Assembly: GCA_035948855.1 (NCBI GenBank)
Contig: DASZIT010000075.1
Coordinates: 9,616 to 73,615 of the forward strand
Length of the DNA stretch: 64,000 nt
Direction: 5' to 3'
DNA from: DASZIT01 sp035948855
Lineage (GTDB): Bacteria; Actinomycetota; Acidimicrobiia; Acidimicrobiales; RAAP-2
Part shown: piece by piece, positions 8,601 to 16,153 of the stretch
Position numbering within the stretch: position 1 is the first letter of the stretch
Layout of the letters: every line of letters starts with the position of its first letter
The notes under the pieces: generated by a model
Seen by the model: only the letters and a program-made list of their open reading frames with translations
Databases searched by the model: none
What the model was told of the DNA's origin: nothing
Translations under genes and position numbers: made by a program

Positions 8601-9293
8601 GACGTGGTCTTCGCGGTGGGTGTAGTGGCTGTCGTTGGTGGCCAGCAGCGGAGCCCCGATCCGCCGGGCGATCTCCACCAGCGCCGGGTTGGTCTTGGCC
8701 TGCTCGGGGAGCCCGTGATCCTGGAGCTCGACGAAGAGGTTGTCCTTGCCGAAGATGTCCTGGAGCCGGGCGGCCAGGCTCTCGGCCTTCACCTGATCGT
8801 TGGCCAGCAGGGCCTGGAGGACGACCCCGCCCAGGCACCCGGTGGTGGCGATGAGGCCGGAGTGATGCCGTTCGAGGAGCTCCCAGTCGACCCGGGGCTT
8901 GTAGTAGTAGCCCTCGAGATAGGCGGCCGAGGACAGCTTCAGCAGGTTCCGGTATCCGGCGGTGGTCTCGGCCAACAGGGTGAGGTGGTAATACAGCTTC
9001 TCCCCGCCGTCGACGTCGCCTCCGGTGTCGTCGAGCTTGCCCCGTCGCACCGGCCGATCGAGCCGGGACTCGCCGGCCATGTAGGCCTCGGTGCCGATGA
9101 CCGGGTTGATGCCGGCCGCCCGGCAGGCGGCGTAGAAGTCGAGGACGCCGTACATGTTCCCGTGGTCGGTGATCCCGAGGGCCGGTTGGCCGTCCTCCAC
9201 CGCCGCCTGGACCAGGTCATCGACCCGAGCGGCACCGTCGAGCATCGAGAACTCGGTGTGGGTGTGCAGGTGTGTGAACGACCGTGATGCCAA
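5664..9293 (-). CDS. dnaE: DNA polymerase III alpha subunit
   Basis: Catalytic subunit of the replicative polymerase, 1209 aa, normal for DnaE1. The N-terminal PHP domain (about 5-280) keeps the metal-site motifs HTHTEFSMLDG and ITDHGNMYG, consistent with proofreading by PHP as in actinobacterial DnaE1. The polymerase core includes GPGRGSAAG and PDIDMDFDE (about 418-426), whose aspartates are catalytic, and the fingers motif YQESVMRVAQ. Helix-hairpin-helix and C-terminal OB-fold segments (GGVITELSRRYTKKGD, about 1060) follow. The long open frame on the opposite strand is a codon-bias shadow. A palindrome with a DnaA-box-like arm lies just upstream of the start. Confidence 0.97.
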   Translation of the reverse strand: MASRSFTHLHTHTEFSMLDGAARVDDLVQAAVEDGQPALGITDHGNMYGVLDFYAACRAAGINPVIGTEAYMAGESRLDRPVRRGKLDDTGGDVDGGEKLYYHLTLLAETTAGYRNLLKLSSAAYLEGYYYKPRVDWELLERHHSGLIATTGCLGGVVLQALLANDQVKAESLAARLQDIFGKDNLFVELQDHGLPEQAKTNPALVEIARRIGAPLLATNDSHYTHREDHVAHDALLCVQTGALIADPKRFKFEGEEHYLKSASEMRHLFAELPEACDNTLLIAERANVEIEFGHPSLPQFPVPDEFVGDSYEVRSAQYLRHLTIEGAKERYGHPLPADVLDRLDYELRVIGDMGFSAYFLVVWDLIRFARSSGIRVGPGRGSAAGCCVAYCLKIVDLDPIRYDLMFERFLNPGRAQMPDIDMDFDERYRGDMIKYAADRYGSDHVAQIVTFSTIKARAAVRDAARVLGKPYVVGDKIAKAMPPLLMGRDTPLGACLTKTEGFEDGFHAAGELRTMYESDPEAKEVIDVAKGLEGLRRQDGIHAAAVVITDQPLTEYVPIQRKPDSDNPEDAPIVTQYEMHGVEDLGLLKMDFLGLRNLSVIERALDLIQISTGERPDIDAIPLDDEPTFAMLRRGDSMGVFQLEGAAMRSTMRSLAPTSFDDVAALVALYRPGPMAANMHKDYPELKNGRKTLTYLHPDMEEILGDTYGLMLYQESVMRVAQKFAGYTLEEADNLRKACGKKNRVLIAAEREKFVIGCETQGYGKELGTELFDIIEPFADYAFNKSHAYGYGYIAYQTAWLKAHYPVEYLAALLTSVKDTKDKTAVYLAECRSRGIQVLVPDVNRSLSDFAADYSRRDGSDQGALGDITFGMAAIRNVGQGLVSHIVAEREKNGPFVDFYDFCQRVDPQVLNKRTIESLIKAGAFDSLGHPRRGLCLVFEEICDLTVERRRQHDAGVVSLFASLEEESDGLTMGFGDTRTPIPDVEFEKTQRLAFEKEMLGLYISDHPLMGLEGSLSRLTDCTLAELRNADLEPMGADGSFSPGSYGNEGQVRLAGGVITELSRRYTKKGDLMASFVLEDLQASIDVFVFPKTMSEYGALLDDDAIVLVKGRIDMRDDQVKLVCLEVQRPNLAVDGTIDLRISLPVNALTDTTVSALKRLLSEHPGDSPVFLHVGQKVLRLPSEFRVDSRRGLIGELRVLLGPNAILR

Positions 9294-9337
9294 CGAACTG
9301 GCGCCTTTCTCGTCATGGCGACGCCAGCTGTCCCAGG

Positions 9338-9356
9338 TTCTCCACAGGCTGTGGAG
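9338..9356. promoter_or_regulatory. Palindrome upstream of dnaE with DnaA-box-like arm
   Basis: CTCCACAG-G-CTGTGGAG (9340-9356) is a perfect 8-1-8 inverted repeat 47 bp before the dnaE start. With two flanking bases the left arm reads TTCTCCACA, one change from the actinobacterial DnaA box TTGTCCACA. It may be a protein-binding operator; a transcribed hairpin with a 1-base loop is not expected to form. Confidence 0.4.
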
Positions 9357-9436
9357 GAGTTACAGCTGTGTGATTCCGACCATATCACCACACCCGTGGG
9401 TGAACGTCGGTCATCGGTAGGTGGGAGGGACCCCGA

Positions 9437-9817
9437 TTACCCGGTGGTGACGGCGGGCGGGTCAGTGTGGAAATCGATGGCCACGTCGGCATGATCCTCC
9501 GGGTTGACCCGGACGGCGACGATGGCATGGGGGGGCCTGGACCTGGTTGAGCTTCATCCCCGGGATACTCTGCTGGAAGGTCGCCGGTAGGGCGGGATGC
9601 CGTCGACCTCGACTTCGACGACCACGTCGCAGAACGGGGCAGGAAGGGCCGCCGGCCGGATGCTCCAGCTGCTTCCGGCCCCTTCGATGCTCAGGACCTC
9701 GCCCTGGCCGAGCGGTCCGGCCGCCAGACTCTTCGGGTCGACGCCGGAGGCGGACCGCTCCGGAAAGACCATCGACTTCGGCTTGGCGTTCTTGTGTCCG
9801 AACATGCCCATCGCCAT
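9437..9817 (-). pseudogene. Small hypothetical protein gene interrupted by two apparent -1 frameshifts
   Basis: Starting at ATG 9817, the frame reads MAMGMFGHKNAK... to VEVDGIPPYR and then runs into a stop at 9554. Reading resumes in a second frame (ATFQQSIPGMKLNQVQAPP) and then a third (HAIVAVRVNPEDHADVAIDF...) to a TAA at 9437. Restoring one base near 9590 (two G where three would keep frame) and one in the run of seven G at 9529-9535 gives a continuous protein of about 126 aa. The preserved coding character in all three segments argues for a recent break or for assembly errors in homopolymers. It lies seven bases after bpa in the same direction. Function unknown. Confidence 0.7.
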
Positions 9818-9823
9818 TCCCCC

Positions 9824-10342
9824 TCAGAGATAGGTCCCGGGCCGGGAGGGCGCGCCGCCCCCCGCGGGCAGGGCCTGCTGGCGCATCTCGTCGAGCTGGG
9901 CTCGGGCCGCCACCTGCTGGGCGACCAGGGTGGCCTGGATCCCGTGGAAGAGCCCTTCGAGCCAGCCCACTAGTTGGGCCTGGGCGATACGCAACTCGGC
10001 ATCGGACGGGGTGGGGGAGTCGAACGGGATCGACATCCGGTCGAGTTCGGCGGCCAGGTCGTCGGAGAGCCCGTCGGCCAGCTCGCGGACCGACTGCTCG
10101 TAGATCTCCCGGAGCCGGACCCGGCTGTTTTCGTCCAACGGAGCTTGGCGCACCTCCTCGAGGAGCTGTTTGACCATGGACCCGATCCGGAGCAACTTGG
10201 CCGGCTTCTCGATCGACTCGGTCCGCTTCTCTTCGGCCTCCCCTTCGGGCGGCATCCCCGGCGCCGCGCCGTCGACGGGGTCGACGACCTCGGGGGTGAG
10301 TGCCGGGGGATGCCCGGCCGGGGCGGTGGGGTCGCTGGCCAT
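9824..10342 (-). CDS. bpa: Bacterial proteasome activator family protein
   Basis: ATP-independent ring activator that opens the actinobacterial 20S proteasome (Bpa/PafE family). 172 aa. A variable N-terminus is followed by the conserved helical core with RIGSMVKQLLEEVRQAPLDE, LREIYEQSVRELADGL and AELRIAQAQLVGWLEGLFHG, close to the family consensus. The C-terminus ends GTYL, compared with GQYL in mycobacterial Bpa; the penultimate tyrosine and final leucine that dock into proteasome pockets are kept. It implies that the organism has a Pup-proteasome system, although no prcAB, mpa or pup gene is in the window. It lies two bases downstream of the phosphatase-superfamily gene, probably in the same operon. 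Confidence 0.9.
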   Translation of the reverse strand: MASDPTAPAGHPPALTPEVVDPVDGAAPGMPPEGEAEEKRTESIEKPAKLLRIGSMVKQLLEEVRQAPLDENSRVRLREIYEQSVRELADGLSDDLAAELDRMSIPFDSPTPSDAELRIAQAQLVGWLEGLFHGIQATLVAQQVAARAQLDEMRQQALPAGGGAPSRPGTYL

Positions 10343-10344
10343 CT

Positions 10345-11523
10345 TCAGATACTGCCACCGGCGATGGCCACCAGGGGCACCAGCATTTCGTCGGCGGTCA
10401 ACGACCCGTGCCGGGCGGCCAGGGTGCTCTCGCCGGCATCGGCGGGGTCGAGGAAGGCGACCGGCGCGTGGGGGATGAGGGCGACGTCGCCCAGCCGGTC
10501 GATCACCCCGTCCCGGAGGGGCCCGCCGAACCATCCCTCGTCGATGAGCCGGTCCCGGCCCATCACCCAAGTGGTGTCCCGGTAGCGCTCGGAGACGATG
10601 GCCAGCAGGTCGTCGGCGGCGCCCGGGCAGGCGTGGAGCCAGCGGAAGCGGCCCTCGCCGGAGAGGAACCGGGTGGCGGCCATCACCTCCCGGCCCAGCA
10701 GCTCCACGTTGGCCCCGATGTCGATCTGCCCGTGATCGGCGCTGACCACCAACACCGCTCCGGGCCCCAACGATGAGGCGATGTCGCCCACCAAACGGTC
10801 GACCGTTCGCAGCTCGGCGTCGTAGTACGGGCCGATCCCGTGCTCGTGGGCCACCTTGTCGATGCCGTCGTAGTAGGCGTAGACGAACGGCTCCCCGGCC
10901 GCCACCAGCCGCCCGACTTCGACGATGAGCGAGGAGGTGACCTTGTAGCCGGCCAGCGGGGAGGCCCCGAGATGGGCGGCGGTGAACCCGGTGCCACCGA
11001 ACTCGCCGCGGGAGACCACCGGTACCGGTCGGGAGGCGCCCGGGAACGGTGGGTACGGCTGGTAGGTCGAAGCCGGCAACTCCTGGCGGGCGTCCCGCGG
11101 CCGGTTGATCCCGACCGTCCACCGGAGGGCGTTCATGATCTCGGCGTCGGCGGTGGCCAGCCGGTAGCCCAGGAGGCCGTGATCGGAGGGCGGGCGCCCG
11201 GTGGCGATCGAGGTGAGCGCGCAGGCGGTGGTGGTCGGGGTCACCGAGGTGATCGATCGCTCGATGCCGGCGGCTCCGCTCAAGGTCGGCGCCAGTTGGC
11301 TCCGGGCGGTGAGCTGCTGCCAACCCAGGCCGTCGACGATCAACAGGACGATCTGGCGCGCCTCGCGGGCCGGGGCCGGGAGCCAGTCCGGTGACCGGCC
11401 GGCTCCACCGTTGCCGCCGGCGGACCCGGTGAGGAGAGCCGGGACCAGGGTGGAAAGGCAGGCGCCCCGGTAGTCGGGAAAGATCGGATCGGGCGATCCG
11501 GATGACAGAGGTGCATCGGACAC
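10345..11523 (-). CDS. Alkaline phosphatase superfamily / nucleotide pyrophosphatase-like protein
   Basis: Metal-dependent phosphodiesterase or phosphatase of 392 aa. Visible active-site motifs are IVDGLGWQQL (first metal-binding Asp, about residue 64), TPTTTACALTSIATG (nucleophile Thr region), YYDGIDKVAHEHG (Asp/His), VVSADHGQIDIG (Asp-His) and a final ARHGSL (His). This order is typical of type I phosphodiesterase/nucleotide pyrophosphatases. There is no signal peptide, so the protein is probably cytosolic. Substrate unknown. GTG start at 11523 with TACAGT eight bases upstream; bpa follows immediately, suggesting co-expression. Confidence 0.82.
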   Translation of the reverse strand: MSDAPLSSGSPDPIFPDYRGACLSTLVPALLTGSAGGNGGAGRSPDWLPAPAREARQIVLLIVDGLGWQQLTARSQLAPTLSGAAGIERSITSVTPTTTACALTSIATGRPPSDHGLLGYRLATADAEIMNALRWTVGINRPRDARQELPASTYQPYPPFPGASRPVPVVSRGEFGGTGFTAAHLGASPLAGYKVTSSLIVEVGRLVAAGEPFVYAYYDGIDKVAHEHGIGPYYDAELRTVDRLVGDIASSLGPGAVLVVSADHGQIDIGANVELLGREVMAATRFLSGEGRFRWLHACPGAADDLLAIVSERYRDTTWVMGRDRLIDEGWFGGPLRDGVIDRLGDVALIPHAPVAFLDPADAGESTLAARHGSLTADEMLVPLVAIAGGSI

Positions 11524-11556
11524 GGTTAGTGACTGTAGGCCACCGGACGAAACCGG

Positions 11557-12336
11557 TCAGTCCGGGTCGGAGAGGAGGCGCACCTCGGAGACGGTCACCG
11601 CCCGCCCGCCGATGATCACCCGGTCGCCGTCCAACCGCATGTGCACGGTGCCGCCCCGGGCCGACAGCTGGGCCCCGACCAGTTCCTGGCGTCCGGTCCG
11701 GTCCGACCAGAACGGCGCCAGGGTGCAGTGCGCCGAACCGGTGACCGGGTCTTCGGGGATCCCGACCCGGGGACCGAACACCCGCGACGCGCAGTCCACG
11801 CCGGGTTGGTCGGAGGCGGCGGTCACGATCACCGCCCGGGCATCCACCGCGGCCAGGGCACCGAGGTCGGGCGTCAGCTGCTGCACGGTGTCGGCGTCGG
11901 CCACCACCACCATCAGATCGAAGGCGCCGCCCAGCACCTCCCCGTCGGTGCCCAGGGCGGCGAACAGCCCGTCGGGAGCCGGGCGGGGGGCCGGCGGGTC
12001 GGCGGGGAAGTCCATGTCGATCGACCCGTCGCGATTGACGGTGCAGGAGAGCACCCCGCTGCGGGTGTGGAACCGGCCGCCGCCGAGGAGGTGGGCGGTG
12101 GCCAGGGTGGCGTGCCCGCAGAGGGCGACCTCGGTGGTCGGGGTGAACCACCGCAGGTCGTAGTCCCCGTCGGGACGATCGAGGACGAAGGCCGTCTCCG
12201 ACAGGTGCATCTCCGCGGCCACGTTCTGCATCCAGGTTTCCGGCGCCGGTCGATCGAGTCGGCAGACCGCTGCCGGGTTCCCCGAGAACGGGCGATCGGT
12301 GAAGGCGTCGATGACGACGAGTTCGGTGGACACCAT
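11557..12336 (-). CDS. PhzF family isomerase/epimerase-like protein
   Basis: Cytosolic protein of 259 aa with the PhzF/diaminopimelate-epimerase-like fold. Key features are IDAFTDRPFSGNPAAVC at the N-terminus, LSETAF with the catalytic-type Glu47, RWFTPTTEVALCGHATLA, and PVTGSAHCTLAPFW in the C-terminal half. The family includes the phenazine enzyme PhzF and many enzymes of unknown substrate; no phenazine genes are nearby, so PhzF-like is as far as the sequence allows. The ATG at 12336 overlaps the stop of the upstream gene (TGATG), so the two are translationally coupled. Confidence 0.88.
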   Translation of the reverse strand: MVSTELVVIDAFTDRPFSGNPAAVCRLDRPAPETWMQNVAAEMHLSETAFVLDRPDGDYDLRWFTPTTEVALCGHATLATAHLLGGGRFHTRSGVLSCTVNRDGSIDMDFPADPPAPRPAPDGLFAALGTDGEVLGGAFDLMVVVADADTVQQLTPDLGALAAVDARAVIVTAASDQPGVDCASRVFGPRVGIPEDPVTGSAHCTLAPFWSDRTGRQELVGAQLSARGGTVHMRLDGDRVIIGGRAVTVSEVRLLSDPD

Positions 12337-13121
12337 CACCCCCGGGGCAGCAGGGCCCGGATGGTCTTGTAGCAGTGTCCGTTGCGCGGGGTGCTGATGG
12401 ACGCCACCAGGTAGTGGGGCTTGAACCCGAGCGCGGAGGCGAGCGCCTTTCCGTGCAGCCGGTCCCTCCGGGCCACATCCAGCGCCCGGTCGGCCCGGGG
12501 GTCCTCCACCGGCAGCCAGTTGTCGCTGCGTCCCCAACCGAACCGGATCCACACCGACCGTTCCCGTTCTCGGCGGAACAGCACCGGTCCCTTGGTGGGA
12601 ACCAGGAGGGCCAGTGAGGGTCGGAAACCCCGGAACTCCCAGTACGGCGCGGAGGTGCCCGGAAACCCGAGCACGTGTTCTTCGATCGGCGCGGCTAACT
12701 GGTGGAGGAGCCGGCGGTTCCGACGCCCGTGGAAGGTGCCGAGGTGCCGGGGCAGCCCCGCCACCGTCACCGCCTCGGGCTGGGCCAGATCGTCGCGCTC
12801 GGGCTCGTCGGCCAGCACCGCCTCGACCACGTCGAACGGAACCAGGTCGGGGAGATGCCCTTCGGGCCACCTGACCCGGGCTCGGACCAGCGTTCCCGAG
12901 GCCAGGTCGACCCCGGTGGTGTCCTCCTCGTGGCAGGACAGCACCAGGATGGTCAGCGAGGCACCCCCGGCCACCTCGATGCGCTCGCGGGTCTTGACCG
13001 CCCGCACCACGTTGCGGGCGGTGCCGCTGCGGGGAGTGCGGCCGGTCCGGCCCGGCTTCCGCTTCTTCGGCGGCATCGGCAGGCTGGGCACGCCGGCCGG
13101 GGGCGGCAATCCGTTGCTCAC
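12336..13121 (-). CDS. Hypothetical protein, conserved architecture unknown
   Basis: Product of 261 aa from a GTG that overlaps the stop of the DUF255 gene (GTGA). The N-terminus is basic and proline-rich (PPKKRKPGRTGRTPRSG), followed by a folded region with VKTRERIEVAGGASLTILVLSC, PYWEFRGFRPSLALLVPTKG and a C-terminal HGKALASALGFKPHYLVASI. No catalytic motif was recognised. Tight coupling to both neighbours suggests that it belongs with the DUF255 protein and the PhzF-like enzyme functionally. An in-frame ATG 14 codons downstream is an alternative start. Confidence 0.7.
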   Translation of the reverse strand: MSNGLPPPAGVPSLPMPPKKRKPGRTGRTPRSGTARNVVRAVKTRERIEVAGGASLTILVLSCHEEDTTGVDLASGTLVRARVRWPEGHLPDLVPFDVVEAVLADEPERDDLAQPEAVTVAGLPRHLGTFHGRRNRRLLHQLAAPIEEHVLGFPGTSAPYWEFRGFRPSLALLVPTKGPVLFRRERERSVWIRFGWGRSDNWLPVEDPRADRALDVARRDRLHGKALASALGFKPHYLVASISTPRNGHCYKTIRALLPRG

Positions 13122-15178
13122 TGGAGGCTCGCCGCCAATTGCTTCGACAGCGACTCCGGATCGGTGGCGGGCAGCTGGCAGGCATAGTTGCGACAGACGT
13201 AGGCCAGGTCGGGGTCGCGCCCCTCCCACAACGGCGACGCGGTCGGCTCGCCCCAGGACAACACCGCGTCAGGGATCCAACGCCGGAGCGCCACCTCCAC
13301 CAGGTCGGGACGGTCACCGGTGACCACCACCTCGGTCATCCCCCGGCGCAACAGGTCGGCCGCCTCCACCGTGTAGGCGAACGCGGTCGGATGGCGGACC
13401 AGCAGCTCGCCGACCAGGTCGACGATCTCGGCCGCCGCCCGCCGGTAGCGCTCGGAGCCGGTGAGGGCCCCGAGCCGGACCAGCGCTACCGCGGCCACTC
13501 CGTTGGCCGATGGCGTGGCCCCGTCGAAGAGGTCTTTGGTCCTGACCAGCAACGCCTCCGCGTCGTGACCGGTGGTGAAGAATCCCCCGTCCTGGTCATC
13601 GTGAAACAGCTCGAGGAGGGCATCGGCGGTCTCGACGGCCCGGGCCGTCCAGACCCCCCGCCCGGTCAACTCTCCCAACCGGGTGAAGCAGTCGATCAGC
13701 CAGGCATAGTCGGCGGCGTAGGCAAGGTGCCGGGCGCCGCCCTCGGCTTGCCAGCTGCGAAGCCACCGGTCGTCGGAGGGTCGCAGGAGGTTGTCGTAGA
13801 GGAAGCTGCCGATGGTGACGGCCGATTGTTCCCAGTCCCGGTTGCCGGTGGCGGAGGCGGCTTCGGCCAGCGCCGAGGCGTACATGGCATTCCACTCGGT
13901 CAGCACCTTGTCATCCAGCCCGGGCCGGACCCGCAGGCGGCGGGCCTCGAACAGCAACCGGCGGCCGGCCTCCACCTCGGAGGGACCCCCGAGGGGTTCC
14001 CCGACCGGGCGCCGGAGGATGGTGTCGCCCTCGAAATTCCCGGCGGCGGTGATGTCGAACCAGCCGGCCACCGCCTGGAGGATGGCCGGGGGTTCGTCGC
14101 CGGGGCCCAGTGCCCCGCCGCGGATCGCCGCCGCAGCCTGGTCGGGAGTCCAGACGTAGAACTTGCCCTCGACCCCTTCGGAGTCGGCATCCTCGGCGGA
14201 ATACACCCCTCCCTCCGAGCTGGTGAGGTCGCGGCCCACGTAGGTCACGATGTCCTCGACCACCGCCAGGTAATCGGGCTTCCCGGTGGCCTGCCAACCG
14301 TGGAGGAAGGCGCGCAGCAACCCGGCCTGGTCGTAGAGCATCTTTTCGAAGTGGGGGACCAGCCACTGGTTGTCGGTCGAGTACCGGGCGAACCCCCCGC
14401 CGAGATGGTCGTGGATGCCGCCGGCGGCCATGGCGTCAAGGGTGGTGACGGCCATCGGCAGGGACGGGGCCGGGTCGCCCTCGATCTGTCGGCGCCCGTG
14501 CCGGAGGGCGATGTCGATGAGAGTGGGCTGCGGGAATTTCGGTGCCGGCCCGAAGCCTCCCCACTGGCGATCGAACCGGGTGACCAACTCCCGGGTGGCC
14601 ACCTCGAGAAGATCGACGCCGTCGTCGGCGCCGCCCAGCGAGCCGAGCGACGAGGCACGCGACCCCGGCCGGGAGATCACCGACCGCGAGGCGATGGCCT
14701 TCGAGAGCTCGTCGGCCTGTTCCTCCACCTCGTGGCGCCGGTTGGTCCAGACATCGGTCAACGCGGCCAGGACGGTCGGGAACGAAGGCGTGCCGTGGCG
14801 GTCGTCGGGGGGAAAGTAGGTTCCGCCGAAGAACGGCCGCCGATCCGGGGTGAGGAACACGCTCATCGGCCAGCCGCCCGACCCGGTGATGGCCTGGACG
14901 GCTTCCATGTAGACGGCGTCCACGTCGGGACGCTCCTCCCGGTCCACCTTCACGCTGACGAACGCGGCGTTGAGGGCCTCGGCGGTGGCGGGGTTCTCGA
15001 ACGACTCGTGGGCCATCACGTGGCACCAGTGGCAGGCCGAGTACCCGATGGAGAGAAAGACCGGGCGGTTCTCCTCCCGGGCCCGGTCGAAGGCCTCGTC
15101 GCCCCACGGATACCAGTCCACCGGGTTGTCGGCATGCTGGCGGAGGTAGGGGGAGGTCTCCCCGGCAAGGCGGTTCAC
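13118..15178 (-). CDS. Thioredoxin domain-containing protein, YyaL/DUF255 (spermatogenesis-associated protein 20-like)
   Basis: Protein of 686 aa. The N-terminal thioredoxin-like domain has the diagnostic GYSACHWCHVMAHESFE with a CHWC redox-type pair (about 47-55), and VKVDREERPDVD. The rest is an (alpha/alpha)6 barrel related to glycan epimerases, with HDHLGGGFARYSTD and FYVWTPDQ. Bacterial YyaL proteins are widespread and poorly characterised; a role in redox control or carbohydrate metabolism has been proposed. GTG start with a TAGCAT box seven bases upstream and no Shine-Dalgarno. It heads a three-gene coupled unit reading into the PhzF-like gene. Confidence 0.9.
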   Translation of the reverse strand: MNRLAGETSPYLRQHADNPVDWYPWGDEAFDRAREENRPVFLSIGYSACHWCHVMAHESFENPATAEALNAAFVSVKVDREERPDVDAVYMEAVQAITGSGGWPMSVFLTPDRRPFFGGTYFPPDDRHGTPSFPTVLAALTDVWTNRRHEVEEQADELSKAIASRSVISRPGSRASSLGSLGGADDGVDLLEVATRELVTRFDRQWGGFGPAPKFPQPTLIDIALRHGRRQIEGDPAPSLPMAVTTLDAMAAGGIHDHLGGGFARYSTDNQWLVPHFEKMLYDQAGLLRAFLHGWQATGKPDYLAVVEDIVTYVGRDLTSSEGGVYSAEDADSEGVEGKFYVWTPDQAAAAIRGGALGPGDEPPAILQAVAGWFDITAAGNFEGDTILRRPVGEPLGGPSEVEAGRRLLFEARRLRVRPGLDDKVLTEWNAMYASALAEAASATGNRDWEQSAVTIGSFLYDNLLRPSDDRWLRSWQAEGGARHLAYAADYAWLIDCFTRLGELTGRGVWTARAVETADALLELFHDDQDGGFFTTGHDAEALLVRTKDLFDGATPSANGVAAVALVRLGALTGSERYRRAAAEIVDLVGELLVRHPTAFAYTVEAADLLRRGMTEVVVTGDRPDLVEVALRRWIPDAVLSWGEPTASPLWEGRDPDLAYVCRNYACQLPATDPESLSKQLAASLQ

Positions 15179-15185
15179 CCCGTCG

Positions 15186-15191
15186 ATGCTA
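15186..15191 (-). promoter_or_regulatory. Putative leaderless -10 box of the DUF255 gene
   Basis: Minus-strand TAGCAT seven bases before the GTG start at 15178. No ribosome binding site is present between them. No good -35 hexamer was found. Confidence 0.4.
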
Positions 15192-15289
15192 CGGGATCGA
15201 TCGCCGGGTCCCGGCCGCTGGTCGCCGTCCGGTGGGCTTCGAGAAGGGGCTGGTTGAGCCGGGCCCGGGCTCGGGGCGACGGTCCGCCC

Positions 15290-15295
15290 TATGGT
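15290..15295 (+). promoter_or_regulatory. Putative leaderless -10 box of the SDR gene
   Basis: TATGGT followed by six bases and the ATG at 15302; no Shine-Dalgarno sequence lies upstream of the ATG. Transcription would start at or next to the A of the start codon. Confidence 0.4.
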
Positions 15296-15301
15296 GCGGC
15301 G

Positions 15302-16081
15302 ATGGATCTCCGACTGGATGGAAAGACCGCGCTCGTCACCGGGGCCTCCCGCGGAATCGGGATGGCCATCGCCCAGGTGTTCGCCGAGGCGGGGGCCTCG
15401 GTGATGCTCTCGTCCCGCAAGGAGGAGGCACTGGCCGAAGCCAAGGACGCCATCGATGCCGCCAAGGGCGACCGGTCGGGCGAGGTGGCCTGGCAGGTAG
15501 CCAATGCCGGCGATCCCGAGCAGGGTGAGGCGTGTGTGGCCGCCACCGTCGAACGCTTCGGGTCGGTGGACATCCTGGTCAACAACGCCGCCACCAACCC
15601 CTACTACGGGCCATTGATGGAGATCGACACCGGTCGGATCGACAAGACGCTACGGGTGAACCAGTCCGGCTACCTCGAGTGGACCCAGGCGGCCTGGCGG
15701 GCCGGCATGTCCGAGCACGGCGGGGTGGTGTTGAACTTGGCATCCATCGGCGGGCTGTCGGTGGAGCAGGGGATCGGTTGGTACAACGTCAGCAAGGCGG
15801 CGGTGATCCATCTCACCCGCCAGCTGGCCGGTGAGCTCGGGCCCAAGGTCAGGGTCAACGCGGTGGCCCCCGGCCTGGTGAAGACGTTCTTCGCCAAGGC
15901 GCTGTGGGAACCGGCCGAGGAACAGATCGCCCGGCGGCTCCCGCTCCGTCGGCTGGGCGTGCCCGAGGACATCGCTGCCGCTGCGCTGTTCTTGTGTTCG
16001 GACGCGGCGTCATGGATCACCGGTCACACCCTGGTCATCGACGGCGGGGCGCTGGAGATCGTCAGCGGCGGGATCTCCTAA
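15302..16081 (+). CDS. SDR family oxidoreductase
   Basis: Classical short-chain dehydrogenase/reductase of 259 aa. It has the dinucleotide-binding TGASRGIG (residues 14-21), VNNAAT, and the catalytic set Ser148 (LASIGG), Tyr161 and Lys165 (YNVSK). The C-terminus carries PLRRLGVPEDIAAAALFLCSD and ITGHTLVIDGG, typical of FabG-like enzymes. An Arg in the TGASRGIG segment together with SSRK after beta-2 suggests NADPH use. Substrate unknown. It is 72 bp upstream of the ATP-grasp cassette in the same direction; co-transcription is possible but not tightly coupled. Confidence 0.88.
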   Translation: MDLRLDGKTALVTGASRGIGMAIAQVFAEAGASVMLSSRKEEALAEAKDAIDAAKGDRSGEVAWQVANAGDPEQGEACVAATVERFGSVDILVNNAATNPYYGPLMEIDTGRIDKTLRVNQSGYLEWTQAAWRAGMSEHGGVVLNLASIGGLSVEQGIGWYNVSKAAVIHLTRQLAGELGPKVRVNAVAPGLVKTFFAKALWEPAEEQIARRLPLRRLGVPEDIAAAALFLCSDAASWITGHTLVIDGGALEIVSGGIS

Positions 16082-16153
16082 CCCTCAGTTTGGTCATCGG
16101 GCGTTCGCGCCCTTGAAACTCCGGCGAAACACTGGAATGCCACCCTGAGTGGT

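Noticed and set aside
5628..9287. A 1219-codon open frame on the plus strand opposite dnaE
   Set aside because: It mirrors dnaE codon by codon, has no recognisable domain, and is Val/Gly/Asp/Leu-biased as expected for the antisense of a high-GC gene.
9294..9436. Replication origin near dnaE
   Set aside because: Only one near-match to a DnaA box; no dnaA/dnaN context and no AT-rich unwinding region.
9824..12478. An 884-codon minus-strand frame ending in bpa
   Set aside because: Only the final 172 codons match Bpa; the rest overlaps well-supported genes in another frame.
13139..16081. A 980-codon plus-strand frame spanning the DUF255 gene and the SDR
   Set aside because: Only the last 259 codons (from 15302) encode a real protein; the upstream part is antisense shadow that happens to stay open into the SDR.
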